Made by a program: the position numbers and the translations under genes. From assembly GCA_016177705.1 (NCBI GenBank), contig JACOUT010000010.1, forward strand, positions 248,001 to 312,000: a DNA stretch of 64,000 nucleotides, written 5' to 3'. The stretch is from Deltaproteobacteria bacterium. Its GTDB lineage: Bacteria > Myxococcota > UBA727 > VGSZ01. The notes under the pieces were generated by a model, which did no database searches, was not told the DNA's origin, and worked only from the letters and a program-made list of their open reading frames with translations. Below are positions 16,635-24,796 of the stretch, one piece after another (within the stretch, counting starts at the first letter, position 1; each line of letters begins with the position of its first letter).

Positions 16635-17105
16635 ATGCGGAACTACTTGCTCTTCTCACTCGTGCTGGCTGCGCTCGCTTTGGCGGTCGCCTGCTCGAGC
16701 CAAGCCGATGTACGCACCTGCTATCGCACCGCGTCGGGGCTCGCCTGCTCGACCTCGACCGGGGCCCTCGAGAACGTCGACGTCGACGGCGACGGCGCCG
16801 AGGACACGGCGCTTTGCCAAGACGCTGACGGCGACGACCCGGACAGCGAGGACGACATGGACAGCGACGCCGACTCGGACGCCACCGGCAGCGACGACAG
16901 CGACGAGGACGGCATCGCCAACGGCGAGGACTGCGACGGCGACGACGGCACGGTCGACGGTGACGACGACGACAGCGACGGCGACTCCGACTCCTCGGCC
17001 GACGACTCGGACGCGGACACCGACAGCGACGAGGACTCGGATCAAGACACCGAGGGCAGCGACGACGACGCCGATGACGAGGAAGAGGGCGACGACGAGG
17101 CCTGA
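16635..17105 (+). CDS. Asp/Ser-rich acidic lipoprotein, paralogue 2
   Basis: The 156-residue product repeats the design of the gene at 14557. It has a signal peptide with lipobox LAVAC (Cys20), a head with DVRTCYRTASGLACSTST, and a long Asp/Ser/Gly/Glu tail with DVDGDGAED and similar DxDxDG units. The order of the conserved head and the spacing of Cys are the same, so the two genes are paralogues separated by the membrane protein. The tail is shorter and ends in Glu-Asp stretches. GGAGG lies seven bases upstream of the ATG. A perfect hairpin follows the gene, suggesting that transcription ends there. Function is unknown; calcium binding is inference from the DxDxDG units. Confidence 0.8.
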   Translation: MRNYLLFSLVLAALALAVACSSQADVRTCYRTASGLACSTSTGALENVDVDGDGAEDTALCQDADGDDPDSEDDMDSDADSDATGSDDSDEDGIANGEDCDGDDGTVDGDDDDSDGDSDSSADDSDADTDSDEDSDQDTEGSDDDADDEEEGDDEA

Positions 17106-17135
17106 GGCCCGGACTCACCGATCGCGACCGTCACC

Positions 17136-17164
17136 GCGGCCGCCACCACCTTGGTGGCGGCCGC
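17136..17164 (+). terminator. perfect 13-bp hairpin after acidic lipoprotein paralogue 2
   Basis: The stem GCGGCCGCCACCA / TGGTGGCGGCCGC is perfect with a 3-base loop and starts 31 bases after the stop. The trailing sequence ATCGTTGT is only weakly T-rich. It is the most stable hairpin in this part of the window. Confidence 0.6.
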
Positions 17165-17235
17165 ATCGTTGTAGGCCGACAGGGCTCGACGGGAGCGCAG
17201 CTTGCCTCGCCGCGCCCGCCGCGTTACCCGACGGC

Positions 17236-18855
17236 ATGTCGCTCGCGGAGGCCATGAACAGGCTGCCGTCGGTCGGCTGGGTGGCCGAGCCCTCGCCGCT
17301 CACGCCCCTGCCGACCCTGGCAAGGCACCTCGGCCTCGCCGCGCTGCACGTCAAGCGCGATGACCTGCTGCCCGGCCTGCACGGCGGCAACAAGCTGCGC
17401 AAGCTCGACGTGCTGCTCGCCACGGCGCCCTTTAAAGACGCGCCGCGCATCGCCTCGCTCGGCGCCATCGGCAGCGGCCACCTGGCTGCATGCGCCGCCG
17501 CCTCGACCGCCCTCGGCAAGACGCTCGCCGCCCACATGTTCGACGAGCCGCTCTCCGAGGGCGTGCTCGAGAACCTCGCCTTCGTCGCGTCGGGGCCGAG
17601 CGCCATCACCTTCTACGGCAGCCGCCTCGAGGTGGGCCTGCGCAAGCCCGGCCTGGTGCTTGCGCCGGTCATTGACGGCGCGCCCATGATCCCGCCCGGC
17701 GGCACGCTGCCCGCCGCGGTGGCGGGCTTCGCGCGCGCGGGCTTCGAGCTGCGCGCGCAGATCGATGCCGGCCTGCTCGAGCCGCCCGAGGTCATCTACT
17801 GCGCGCTCGGCACCGCCGGCACCGCCGCGGGCCTGGCGCTCGGCCTCGGCATGGCGGGGGTGAAGGCAGAGGTGCGCGCCGTGTCGACGGTCGAGCGCGT
17901 GTTTGCGAGCGCGCGCCTGGTGCGCAGGGTCATCGAGGGCGCCGCGCGCTTCCTCAACGAGCACGGCGTCGCGTGCACGGCCGCGCAGGCGTTGCCGGTG
18001 CGCCTGCTGCGCAGTCAGCTCGGCCGCGGCTACGGAATCCCGAGCGCGCAGTCGATCGCCGCCGTCGAGGTGCTGCGGTCCGAGGGCGTCGCGAGCGAGC
18101 CGGTCTACACCGGCAAGGCCTTCGCCGCGCTGCTCGCCGACGCTGCGGCGCACAAGCTCGGCAAGCGCGTGCTGTTCTGGAGCACGCTGCGGCGCGGCCC
18201 GCTGCCCCACGACGTCGACTGGCGCGACAAGCTGCCGCCGCGGCTGTCCAAGCGGCTCGACCGCGCGACCACGCCGTCGAAGCTCGGGCGGCGCGTGTTC
18301 CTGCTCGGTGGGGCGGCCGCACTCGGCGCCTGCGCCATGCCGCGCTTCTTCGGCTATCGCGAGATCGGCTGGACCGGCGCGGTCTTGCAGTCGTGGGAGG
18401 CGGAGGTGATCGCCGCCGCCGCCACTACGCTCTCGGGTGTCGCGGCGGTGGGCGGGCTGGTGGTCGCGGCCAACGTCGACCGCTACCTGGTGCCCATGCC
18501 TGATCGCGTGAAGACCGAGGTGCACGAGCTGTGCGCGCTCGTCGAGCACGGCACCACGCCGCTCGCGCTCATGGGCAAGCGCTTCACCAAGCTCGACGCC
18601 GCCGGGCGCGAGGCTTGGCTGCTCTCGCTCAACGCGCGCGGCGGCCTGCTCGCGCAAGCCTTCCGCGGCTTGCGCGACCTGGTCATGCTGGGCGCCTACC
18701 AAGACGATCGGAGCTGGCGCGGTCTCGGCTACGCCGGTCCGTGGCCGGACGTGAACGCGCCGGAGCTGGTGGGCGCGCCCTATCAAGCACTGCGTGCGTC
18801 CGCCGGCGCGCTGCCGCAGTCGCGCGCCGCGCGGGTGCAGGGGAGCGCGCCGTGA
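17236..18855 (+). CDS. fusion: PLP-dependent deaminase (ACC deaminase/D-Cys desulfhydrase type) + twin-arginine GMC partner domain
   Basis: The 539-residue frame joins two proteins. Residues about 1-335 are a fold-type II PLP enzyme of the ACC deaminase/D-cysteine desulfhydrase group, with VKRDDLLPGLHGGNKLRKLD holding the PLP lysine and SLGAIGSGHLAA the phosphate-side loop. From about residue 350 comes GRRVFLLGGAAALGACA, a twin-arginine-like signal, then a helical domain like gluconate 2-dehydrogenase subunit 3, the usual partner of GMC oxidases. No stop lies between them and no ATG, GTG or TTG precedes the RR motif closely enough to start a separate protein with an intact signal. The stop overlaps the GMC start by 4 bases (GTGA). 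An in-frame fusion is what the sequence shows; a sequencing slip or an unusual start cannot be excluded. Confidence 0.75.
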   Translation: MSLAEAMNRLPSVGWVAEPSPLTPLPTLARHLGLAALHVKRDDLLPGLHGGNKLRKLDVLLATAPFKDAPRIASLGAIGSGHLAACAAASTALGKTLAAHMFDEPLSEGVLENLAFVASGPSAITFYGSRLEVGLRKPGLVLAPVIDGAPMIPPGGTLPAAVAGFARAGFELRAQIDAGLLEPPEVIYCALGTAGTAAGLALGLGMAGVKAEVRAVSTVERVFASARLVRRVIEGAARFLNEHGVACTAAQALPVRLLRSQLGRGYGIPSAQSIAAVEVLRSEGVASEPVYTGKAFAALLADAAAHKLGKRVLFWSTLRRGPLPHDVDWRDKLPPRLSKRLDRATTPSKLGRRVFLLGGAAALGACAMPRFFGYREIGWTGAVLQSWEAEVIAAAATTLSGVAAVGGLVVAANVDRYLVPMPDRVKTEVHELCALVEHGTTPLALMGKRFTKLDAAGREAWLLSLNARGGLLAQAFRGLRDLVMLGAYQDDRSWRGLGYAGPWPDVNAPELVGAPYQALRASAGALPQSRAARVQGSAP

Positions 18856-20399
18856 TCTTCGATGCGTCCACGTTCACGGGCGACGTCACGCTCGACACCG
18901 ATCTCGTCGTCGTCGGCTCGGGCGCGGGCGGCATGACGGCGGCGATGGCCGCGGCGGAGAAGGGCGTGGCCACGCTGGTGCTCGAGGGCGGCGAGTACCT
19001 GCTGCCGAGCGAGATGTCGCAGCGCGAGGAGCAGATGTTCGCGCGGCTGCTGCAGGAGTCGGGCGCGCGCACCACCAGCGACCGGGCCGTCAAGATCTTC
19101 CAGGGCCGCGGCGTGGGCGGCTCCACCTTGCACAACATCAACCTGTGCAAGCGCATCCCCACGGCAATTCGGGAGCAGTGGGCGCGCGTGCACGGCCTGT
19201 CGAAGCTGCCGCCTGCGGTGTGGGACGCGCTCTACGACGAGGTGGAGCAGCTCGTGTCGGTCTCGCCCATCCCGCCCGAGGCGCGCAGCGCGCACAACCG
19301 CATGCTCGAGCGCGGCGTCGCCAAGCTCGGCTGGCAGGGCGGCGGGCTCTCGCACAACCGAACCGGCTGCCTGTCGTCGGGCTTCTGTGAGGTCGGCTGC
19401 CGCTACAACGCCAAGAACAACGCCATGAAGGTGATGCTGCCGCGCGCCGTCGCCGCGGGCGCGCAGGTGGTCGCGAACTGTGTCGCGCTGCGCGTGCTCC
19501 ATCGCGGCGGCGCGGCGCGCGGCGTCGAGGCGATCGCGATCGACCCGAAGACGCGCGCGCCGCTGCGCAGGGTCACCGTCAACGCCGAGCGCGTCTGCCT
19601 GTCGGCGTCGGCCACCGGCACGGCAGCGCTGCTGCTGCGCTCCGGTGTGCCCGACAAGAGCGGCGTCACCGGCACCACGCTGCGCGTGCACCCCGCCGTC
19701 ATCGCCGCCGGCGACTTCGACGAGGAGCTGCGCGCCTGGGAGGGCATTCCGCAGAGCTACGAGTGCACCGAGCTGTTGCAGCTCGACGTGCCGCACCAGG
19801 TCCCCTCCGACCCGGCCGAGCGCGCGCGCGGCCACCGCGCCTGGATCGTGCCCGCGTTCGCGCACCCGGTCGGCACTGCCACCATGGTGCCCGGCTACGG
19901 CGGCGCGCACCGCCGGCTGATGGAGCGCTATCCGCACCTCGGCGTGCTCACCGCCATGATCCACGACCTGAGCGCGGGCACGGTGCGCCCGCACGGCGAC
20001 GTCGGCGTGACCATCGACTACTGGCCGAACGCCGAGGACAAGGCCGAGCTGTCGCTCGGTCTGTGGGGCTGCGCCAAGCTGCTGTTCGCCGCCGGCGCCA
20101 CGAGCGTGGTGGTGCCGACGCGCGCACCGCTGGTGCTCTCGCCCGGCGACGACCTCGAGCCGCTCAAGACCCTGCCCATCGAGCGAGGCGAGATCGACGT
20201 CACCGCCGTGCACCCGATGTCGTCGGTGCCGATGGGCGACGATCCGACACGCGCGCCCGTCGGCAGCGACGGCAAGCACCACCACCTCGAGAACCTGTGG
20301 GTGGCCGACGCGTCGCTGTTCCCCGGCTCGATCGGGGTGCCGCCGCAGATCTCGGTCTACGCCATGGGTCTGCACGTCGGCCGCGCGTTGGCCGGCTAG
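18852..20399 (+). CDS. GMC-family FAD oxidoreductase (cholesterol/long-chain alcohol oxidase-like)
   Basis: This 515-residue protein is a GMC oxidoreductase without the N-terminal partner domain of the gene at 8504. The FAD site is LVVVGSGAGGMTAAMAAAEKG (about 17-37). VGGSTLHNINLCKR and the Cys-rich segment GCLSSGFCEVGCRYNAKNN follow, and near the end AVHPMSSVPMGDD holds the catalytic-type His. The C-terminal strand reads VADASLFPGSIGVPPQISVY. The expected HxxGT reads HPMSS here, a deviation from the common pattern. The start is GTG inside the GTGA overlap with the upstream fusion, so the partner domain and the oxidase are coupled. If the partner is exported by Tat, this subunit could ride along folded, as in gluconate 2-dehydrogenase. 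Its substrate is unknown. Confidence 0.88.
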   Translation: MIFDASTFTGDVTLDTDLVVVGSGAGGMTAAMAAAEKGVATLVLEGGEYLLPSEMSQREEQMFARLLQESGARTTSDRAVKIFQGRGVGGSTLHNINLCKRIPTAIREQWARVHGLSKLPPAVWDALYDEVEQLVSVSPIPPEARSAHNRMLERGVAKLGWQGGGLSHNRTGCLSSGFCEVGCRYNAKNNAMKVMLPRAVAAGAQVVANCVALRVLHRGGAARGVEAIAIDPKTRAPLRRVTVNAERVCLSASATGTAALLLRSGVPDKSGVTGTTLRVHPAVIAAGDFDEELRAWEGIPQSYECTELLQLDVPHQVPSDPAERARGHRAWIVPAFAHPVGTATMVPGYGGAHRRLMERYPHLGVLTAMIHDLSAGTVRPHGDVGVTIDYWPNAEDKAELSLGLWGCAKLLFAAGATSVVVPTRAPLVLSPGDDLEPLKTLPIERGEIDVTAVHPMSSVPMGDDPTRAPVGSDGKHHHLENLWVADASLFPGSIGVPPQISVYAMGLHVGRALAG

Positions 20400-20548
20400 C
20401 AGGGAGCGAGCGCCCGCTCGAAGCCCACGCCGTGTCGGCCGGATGTTTGGCACATCGGCCGGTCGGGGGATCGTGACCGCCTGGCCGCAACATCGCCATG
20501 GCGCGACCGAGACCCTCCGCGGTGGACGGGACCCTCGCGGGAGATCCG

Positions 20549-21595
20549 ATGCTGCGCTGCCGATTGTTCGCTCTCGTGGTCGCGCTCGTGCCTGGCTGCA
20601 TGTGCGGCGAAGCGCTGCTGCAGCTTCCGGGCGACGCGCGCGGGCGTGTGTGCGACGCCGACACCGGCCGCGGCATCGGTCAGGTGTCGGTGCAGATCGA
20701 CGCCGATCCCGGCCGCACCGTGCTGACCGACGCCGACGGCGAGTGGGTGATGGGCGATCTGCCCATCGGCCCGGCCACGGTCACCGCCGAGGTCGAGGGC
20801 GTGGTGCGCAGCTTCTACGTCGAGGTCGAGAGCGGCCAGACCGCCATCGTCGTCGACCCCGCCTGCCGCGAGCTGCCCGGTGTGCCCGGCGCCGGCCGCA
20901 TCGAGGGCCGCATCTGCAACCGCCACATCGGCGATGTGGTGACGGACGCGCAGGTGAGCGTGGCCGTCGACGAGGAGAACACGCTCGTCACCACCACCGA
21001 CGGCGACGGGCGCTTCGCGCTCGGGGACGTGCCCATCGGACCGCGCGTGGTGGTGGTGCGCGCCGCCGGCTTCCAGGTGAGCTTGCCGGTCGAGGTGCGG
21101 GAGGACGAGACCACCGTCGTCGAGTCGGAGGGCTGCGCCATCGATGATCCGAACGTCGAGGATCCGCCGACCAACGACCCGCCGACCAACGATCCGCCGA
21201 CGACGGACCCGCCGACGACGGACCCGCCAACCACCGATCCGCCGACCACCGACCCGCCGCCCGATCCGTGCCTGCCCGTCGAGGTCGACATCTTCCTGCT
21301 CGGTGACTGCCTGTCGGTCTCGTGCCCGGCCGCCACGCCGGTGCCGGTGGGCTGCAATGTGCTGTTCTCGCCCGGTGACGACCGCGGCTGCGTGGCGCAC
21401 ACGCCCGGGGACAGCGACGTCTATTTCCAGGCCGGCGATCAGTGCAACGTCGGCGTGGTCGGCGGCACGCTCTTGTGTCAGGCGGTCGGCTGCGGCGGCG
21501 GCGCCAGCGTGAACCTCGACGCGGGCAACTGCCCCATCAACAAGCCGGTCGACATCTATGCGGCGAACCCCGACGGTTGCCCCGAGATCCACTGA
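20549..21595 (+). CDS. lipoprotein with two carboxypeptidase-regulatory-like domains and Cys-rich tail
   Basis: The 348-residue product has a signal peptide with lipobox LVPGC (Cys17). ATG 20549 is preceded by GGGAG at a good distance and is preferred over an in-frame ATG 17 codons earlier, which would bury the leader. Two repeats of about 70-80 residues follow, each with GRVCD or GRICN, TDADGEW or TDGDGRF, and DLPIGPATV or DVPIGPRVV. This is the pattern of carboxypeptidase-regulatory-like (transthyretin-like) beta-sandwiches. A linker of PPT(N/D)D repeats (about residues 205-235) leads to a Cys-rich tail with about ten Cys, likely disulphide-bonded. It is probably a surface adhesion or structural lipoprotein. 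Confidence 0.78.
   Translation: MLRCRLFALVVALVPGCMCGEALLQLPGDARGRVCDADTGRGIGQVSVQIDADPGRTVLTDADGEWVMGDLPIGPATVTAEVEGVVRSFYVEVESGQTAIVVDPACRELPGVPGAGRIEGRICNRHIGDVVTDAQVSVAVDEENTLVTTTDGDGRFALGDVPIGPRVVVVRAAGFQVSLPVEVREDETTVVESEGCAIDDPNVEDPPTNDPPTNDPPTTDPPTTDPPTTDPPTTDPPPDPCLPVEVDIFLLGDCLSVSCPAATPVPVGCNVLFSPGDDRGCVAHTPGDSDVYFQAGDQCNVGVVGGTLLCQAVGCGGGASVNLDAGNCPINKPVDIYAANPDGCPEIH
21163..21260 (+). repeat. tandem repeat encoding Pro-Pro-Thr-(Asn/Thr)-Asp units
   Basis: About seven 15-base units of the form GATCCGCCGACCAAC / GACCCGCCGACGACG code for a Pro/Thr/Asp linker inside the lipoprotein. Two sub-types (ACCAAC and ACGACG) occur in pairs, which suggests recent unit duplication. Confidence 0.8.
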
Positions 21596-21623
21596 CGGTC
21601 CATGTCCCGTATGCGACCCGCGA

Positions 21624-22511
21624 TCAGCGTCGGCGGTACGCGAGCACCAGCCCGACCGCGACGAGGAGCGCGCCGCACGCGGCCGCCGCGGGCCCGAGCT
21701 CGCCGAGCGCGGTTGCCTCGGCGGCGCGCGCGCGCACGTCGAGCGGCAGGCCGGCGCCGAGCGTGCCGGACAGCCGGCTCGCGGCCGCGAACAGCGCGCC
21801 GCCGATGGCGAGCACCACCAGCGAGCGCACCAGCCGGCGCTCGCCGGAGGCGGTGGGCGAGGCCAGGATGGACGCGAGCGAGCACAGCACCGCCGTGGTC
21901 ACGACGGCCTCGGCCGCGGCGGCAAGGGGCAACGCGCCTGCGCGCGCCGCGGGCACCAACGCGAGGCCGCGCCCGTCGGCGTCGAGCCAGAGCCAGCCGA
22001 GCGTGCCGAGCACGGTGGCGAGCGCGGCCCAGCCCGCGTCGCGGATGAGGGCGGCGATCACCAGCGCGCCCGAGACCGCGAGCATGCCGCCGAGCGCGAG
22101 CGCCACGAGCGAGAGCGGCGCGACCACCGGCAAGGCACCCTTCGTCGCCGCCAGGCAGGCGACGACGACGGTCGGCAGCGCCAGCACGACGGCGCCGAGC
22201 GCGGCGGCGCAGGCCTTGGCGAGCGTGACGCGCGCCGGGCCGTGGCCGAGCTGCAGCAAGAGCGCGAGGTTGCCGCTGCGCGCGTCGTCGGCGGCGCCGC
22301 ATGCGACCACCACCGGCAAGGCCGATAGCCACGCCGCCGCGAGCCCGTGCAGCAGCGGTGCGCGCGTGCCGTCGAGTGGTGCTGCCGACCACAGGAGCGC
22401 CGCCTCGACGGCGCCGAGCACCGCCAGCGCCGCCCACAGGTGCCAGCGCGACCACACGACGCGCAGCTCCCGCGTCACCGCCGGCAGCGGCGGCGCGCTA
22501 GCTGAGGGCAT
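21624..22511 (-). CDS. ABC transporter permease subunit
   Basis: The 295-residue product is a polytopic membrane protein with about six or seven hydrophobic helices. They include LWAALAVLGAVEAALLW, LGAVVLALPTVVVACLA and LVALALGGMLAVSGALVIAAL. This resembles the ABC-2 or gliding-type permeases that pair with a single ATPase. The ATG at 22511 lies inside the end of the ATPase gene (14-base overlap), so the two are coupled and form one transporter. No periplasmic binding protein is present, which favours export. The substrate is unknown. It is the last gene of a four-gene minus-strand operon that starts with the FolM-like reductase. Confidence 0.75.
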   Translation of the reverse strand: MPSASAPPLPAVTRELRVVWSRWHLWAALAVLGAVEAALLWSAAPLDGTRAPLLHGLAAAWLSALPVVVACGAADDARSGNLALLLQLGHGPARVTLAKACAAALGAVVLALPTVVVACLAATKGALPVVAPLSLVALALGGMLAVSGALVIAALIRDAGWAALATVLGTLGWLWLDADGRGLALVPAARAGALPLAAAAEAVVTTAVLCSLASILASPTASGERRLVRSLVVLAIGGALFAAASRLSGTLGAGLPLDVRARAAEATALGELGPAAAACGALLVAVGLVLAYRRR

Positions 22512-23232
22512 GCACCACCTCCTCGAGCGGTGCGCCCACCTGCGCACCGGCGCGCGCGCGCAGCTCGTGCACTGCGCCCGTCGCCGCCACGCGGCCGTGC
22601 GCGAGGATGGTGAAGCGATCGAAGATGCGCTCGGCGTCGCCGGCGCTGGCGACGGCGCACAAGACCGCGCGCCGCTCGTTGGTCGACAGGCGCAGCACGC
22701 GGATCAGCGAGCGCTGCTCCTTGGCGTCGAGGCCGGCGAGCGGCTCGTCGATGAGCACGAAGCCGCGCGGCACCAGCAGCCCAAGGGCGATCACCAGGCG
22801 CTTCTGCGCGCTCGGCGACAGGTCGCGCACGCGCTCGTGCAGCGCGGGCTCGAGCGCCAGCTCGCCGACGATGCGCGCGACCTGCTCGGCCGCGACGCGC
22901 AGGCTGCTGCGCGCCAGCGCCAGCACGTCGCGCGCGCGCTCGGCGGCGAAGGCGATAGCGTCGGGTGCGTAGAAGACGTGATGGCGCCGCTCCTCGACGT
23001 CGAGCGGCACGCCGCCGAGCAGCACGTCGCCGTGGGAGGGCACGAGCCCCGCGATGGCTTCGAGCAGCAGCGTCTTGCCGGCGCCGCGCGGTGCCAGCAC
23101 GCCGTGCAGCTCGAGTGGCTTGATCTCGAAGGAGACGTCGAAGAGCTGCACGGCGCCGCGTCGCGCCGACAGCGTCGACACCACCAGCGAGGCGCCTTGC
23201 TGCCCCATGACGGCGGTGCGCGGCGGCGTCAC
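22498..23232 (-). CDS. ABC transporter ATP-binding protein
   Basis: This ABC ATPase has Walker A APRGAGKTLLLEAIAG, a degenerate signature DLSPSAQKRL in place of LSGGQ, Walker B GFVLIDEP and the D-loop LAGLDAKE. The Q-loop region VFYAPDAI lacks an obvious Gln. I choose the GTG at 23232 (244 residues) because it overlaps the upstream stop as GTGA and has GGGGA seven bases ahead. The ATG eight codons later is the alternative start (236 residues). It is coupled to the permease downstream. The weak signature motif (SPSAQ) is unusual and could mean slow hydrolysis or a non-canonical partner. Confidence 0.8.
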   Translation of the reverse strand: MTPPRTAVMGQQGASLVVSTLSARRGAVQLFDVSFEIKPLELHGVLAPRGAGKTLLLEAIAGLVPSHGDVLLGGVPLDVEERRHHVFYAPDAIAFAAERARDVLALARSSLRVAAEQVARIVGELALEPALHERVRDLSPSAQKRLVIALGLLVPRGFVLIDEPLAGLDAKEQRSLIRVLRLSTNERRAVLCAVASAGDAERIFDRFTILAHGRVAATGAVHELRARAGAQVGAPLEEVVHALS

Positions 23233-23996
23233 GAGCGCGTCCCCGCCGGCGCATAGTCCGTCGTTGCCGGCAGCGCGGGCGTGACGGGCAGCTCGGCCGG
23301 CTCGTCGACGGAGGGCGGGCAGGCTACGCGCAAGAGCGTCTGCTCGACGCCGCTGCCGTTGTGCCAACCGTGCACGGCGCCGGCAGGCCAGCTCACTGCC
23401 GTGCCCCACGGCAACGGGCGGCCCTGCGCCGACAGGCCGTCGCCGATGGTCAGCTCGCTCTCCTCGCCCTGGTGTCGGTGGGCGGCGATGGCGGCGCCGG
23501 GCGAAAGGCGCACGCGCGTCACCGCCACCTCGCGGCTTCGGTGCAGCGTCTCGACGACGCCGAAGGGCGTGACCACGGACGGCAGCACGCCGTCGTCGGC
23601 GTCGCGTGTCAGCACCACCGAGGGACGCGCCAGGCCACGCAGCGCGTCGGGCTTGTCGATGCGCACCACGGCGCGCCGCACCTGCGGCCGCGGCGCGTCG
23701 GCGCTCGACGGCGACACCAGCCAGCGCGCCACCGTGGCGGCCGCCGACTCGATCAAGCGAAAGCGCGCGTGCTCGAGCAGGAAGCGCACCTCGCCGACGA
23801 CGCGCCCGTAGTCGACGGTGCGCGCTACCTCGTCGGTCGCGCCCGCTGCTTCGAGATCGAGGTGCAGCTCGAGCCCCACCACCAGCGCCTGCGTGCGCGT
23901 CCGTTCGTGGCCGTAGACACCGACCACACAGCGCACCTCGAGCCCGTGCAGCTCCACCACGTCGAGCGGCCGAGCCTGGCAACCCAGACCGGTCAC
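23229..23996 (-). CDS. dihydroneopterin aldolase (FolB)-cupin fusion
   Basis: The 255-residue product joins two domains. Residues about 12-130 match dihydroneopterin aldolase or its epimerase relatives of folate/pterin metabolism. The pattern ELHGLEVRCVVGVYGHER is followed by TVDYGRVV, LIESAAATVARWL and VRIDKPDAL. Residues about 150-245 form a cupin barrel with the metal motif AAHRHQGEESELTIGDGLS and the second motif PAGAVHGWHN. The start is GTG in a GTGA overlap with the FolM-like gene, and the stop overlaps the next gene in the same way. The cupin could tune or complement the pterin chemistry, but its role is not evident. FolB next to a FolM-like reductase suggests tetrahydromonapterin or folate synthesis. 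Confidence 0.82.
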   Translation of the reverse strand: MTGLGCQARPLDVVELHGLEVRCVVGVYGHERTRTQALVVGLELHLDLEAAGATDEVARTVDYGRVVGEVRFLLEHARFRLIESAAATVARWLVSPSSADAPRPQVRRAVVRIDKPDALRGLARPSVVLTRDADDGVLPSVVTPFGVVETLHRSREVAVTRVRLSPGAAIAAHRHQGEESELTIGDGLSAQGRPLPWGTAVSWPAGAVHGWHNGSGVEQTLLRVACPPSVDEPAELPVTPALPATTDYAPAGTRS

Positions 23997-24739
23997 AGCA
24001 CCACCTGGCGGCCGCCGTCCACCGGCAGCTCGAGGCCGTTCAGGTACTTGGCGCGCCAGAGGAACAGGATGGCCTGCGCGACGTCGTCGGGGGCGCCCAC
24101 GCGCCGCAAGGGCACCCGCTGCAACAGCCGCTCGCGGCGCTCCTCGTTCCAGCCCTCGGGGAAGGCGACGTAGCCGGGCGCCACGCTGCACACGCGCACC
24201 GTGGGGCCGAGCTCGACGGTGAGCGCGCGCGTCAGCATGGCCAGCGCCGCCTTGCTGAGCGCATAGTGCGCGTGGCGCGAGATGGGGCGGTCGGCCGTGA
24301 TGTCGGTCACGTGCACCACCAGCGCGTCGCCCGCGGCACGCAGCGACGACAACAGCCCCTGCGTGAGGAAGAACGGCGCCTCGACGTTGATCGCCTGCAT
24401 GCGCGCGTACTGCGCGCGCGACACCGAGCCGAAGGGCGCCTCCTCGAAGATGCCGGCGTTGTGCACCAAGAGCTGCACCTCGGGGTGGCGGTCGCGGATG
24501 CGCGCGGCCAAGGCGTCGACGGCGGCGCCGTCGGCGAGGTCAGTGTCCTCCACCGTGACGGCGCGCCCGTGCGCGCGGAACTCGGCGGCCAGCTCCTCGG
24601 CGGAGGTGAGCGAGCGGTGCGCGCACAAGACGGCGTCGAAGCCGTCCTGCAACAGCGCCCGTGCGACGGCGAGCCCGACGCGTTGGCCGGCTCCGGTGAC
24701 GACGGCGACTGGCACAAGCCCTCCCGCGAGGCGCACCAT
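23993..24739 (-). CDS. short-chain dehydrogenase, FolM/pteridine-reductase-like
   Basis: This 248-residue SDR has the cofactor loop TGAGQRVGLAVARALL. The TGxxxR form there is typical of pteridine reductase PTR1 and FolM rather than the usual TGxxxGIG. The structural motif HNAGIFEEAPFG and the catalytic Ser/Tyr-Lys region with HYALSKAALAMLTR follow, together with the family's ADRPISRHAHY stretch. The likely reaction is NADPH-dependent reduction of dihydromonapterin or dihydrofolate. It heads a minus-strand operon and overlaps the FolB-cupin gene by 4 bases, which supports a pterin role. ATG 24739 sits right in front of the conserved VPVAVVTGAG strand. It is divergent from the kinase-like gene at 24797. 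Confidence 0.82.
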   Translation of the reverse strand: MVRLAGGLVPVAVVTGAGQRVGLAVARALLQDGFDAVLCAHRSLTSAEELAAEFRAHGRAVTVEDTDLADGAAVDALAARIRDRHPEVQLLVHNAGIFEEAPFGSVSRAQYARMQAINVEAPFFLTQGLLSSLRAAGDALVVHVTDITADRPISRHAHYALSKAALAMLTRALTVELGPTVRVCSVAPGYVAFPEGWNEERRERLLQRVPLRRVGAPDDVAQAILFLWRAKYLNGLELPVDGGRQVVL

Positions 24740-24796
24740 ACACCGAAGCGTCCCGCGCCACTTGCCGGCTGCCGCGCAATCCACGACGATAGCGGC

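Noticed and set aside
20430..20470. Imperfect inverted repeat CGGCCGGATGT / ACATCGGCCGG after the second GMC gene as a terminator
   Set aside because: The arms do not pair cleanly and there is no T-run; too weak to list.
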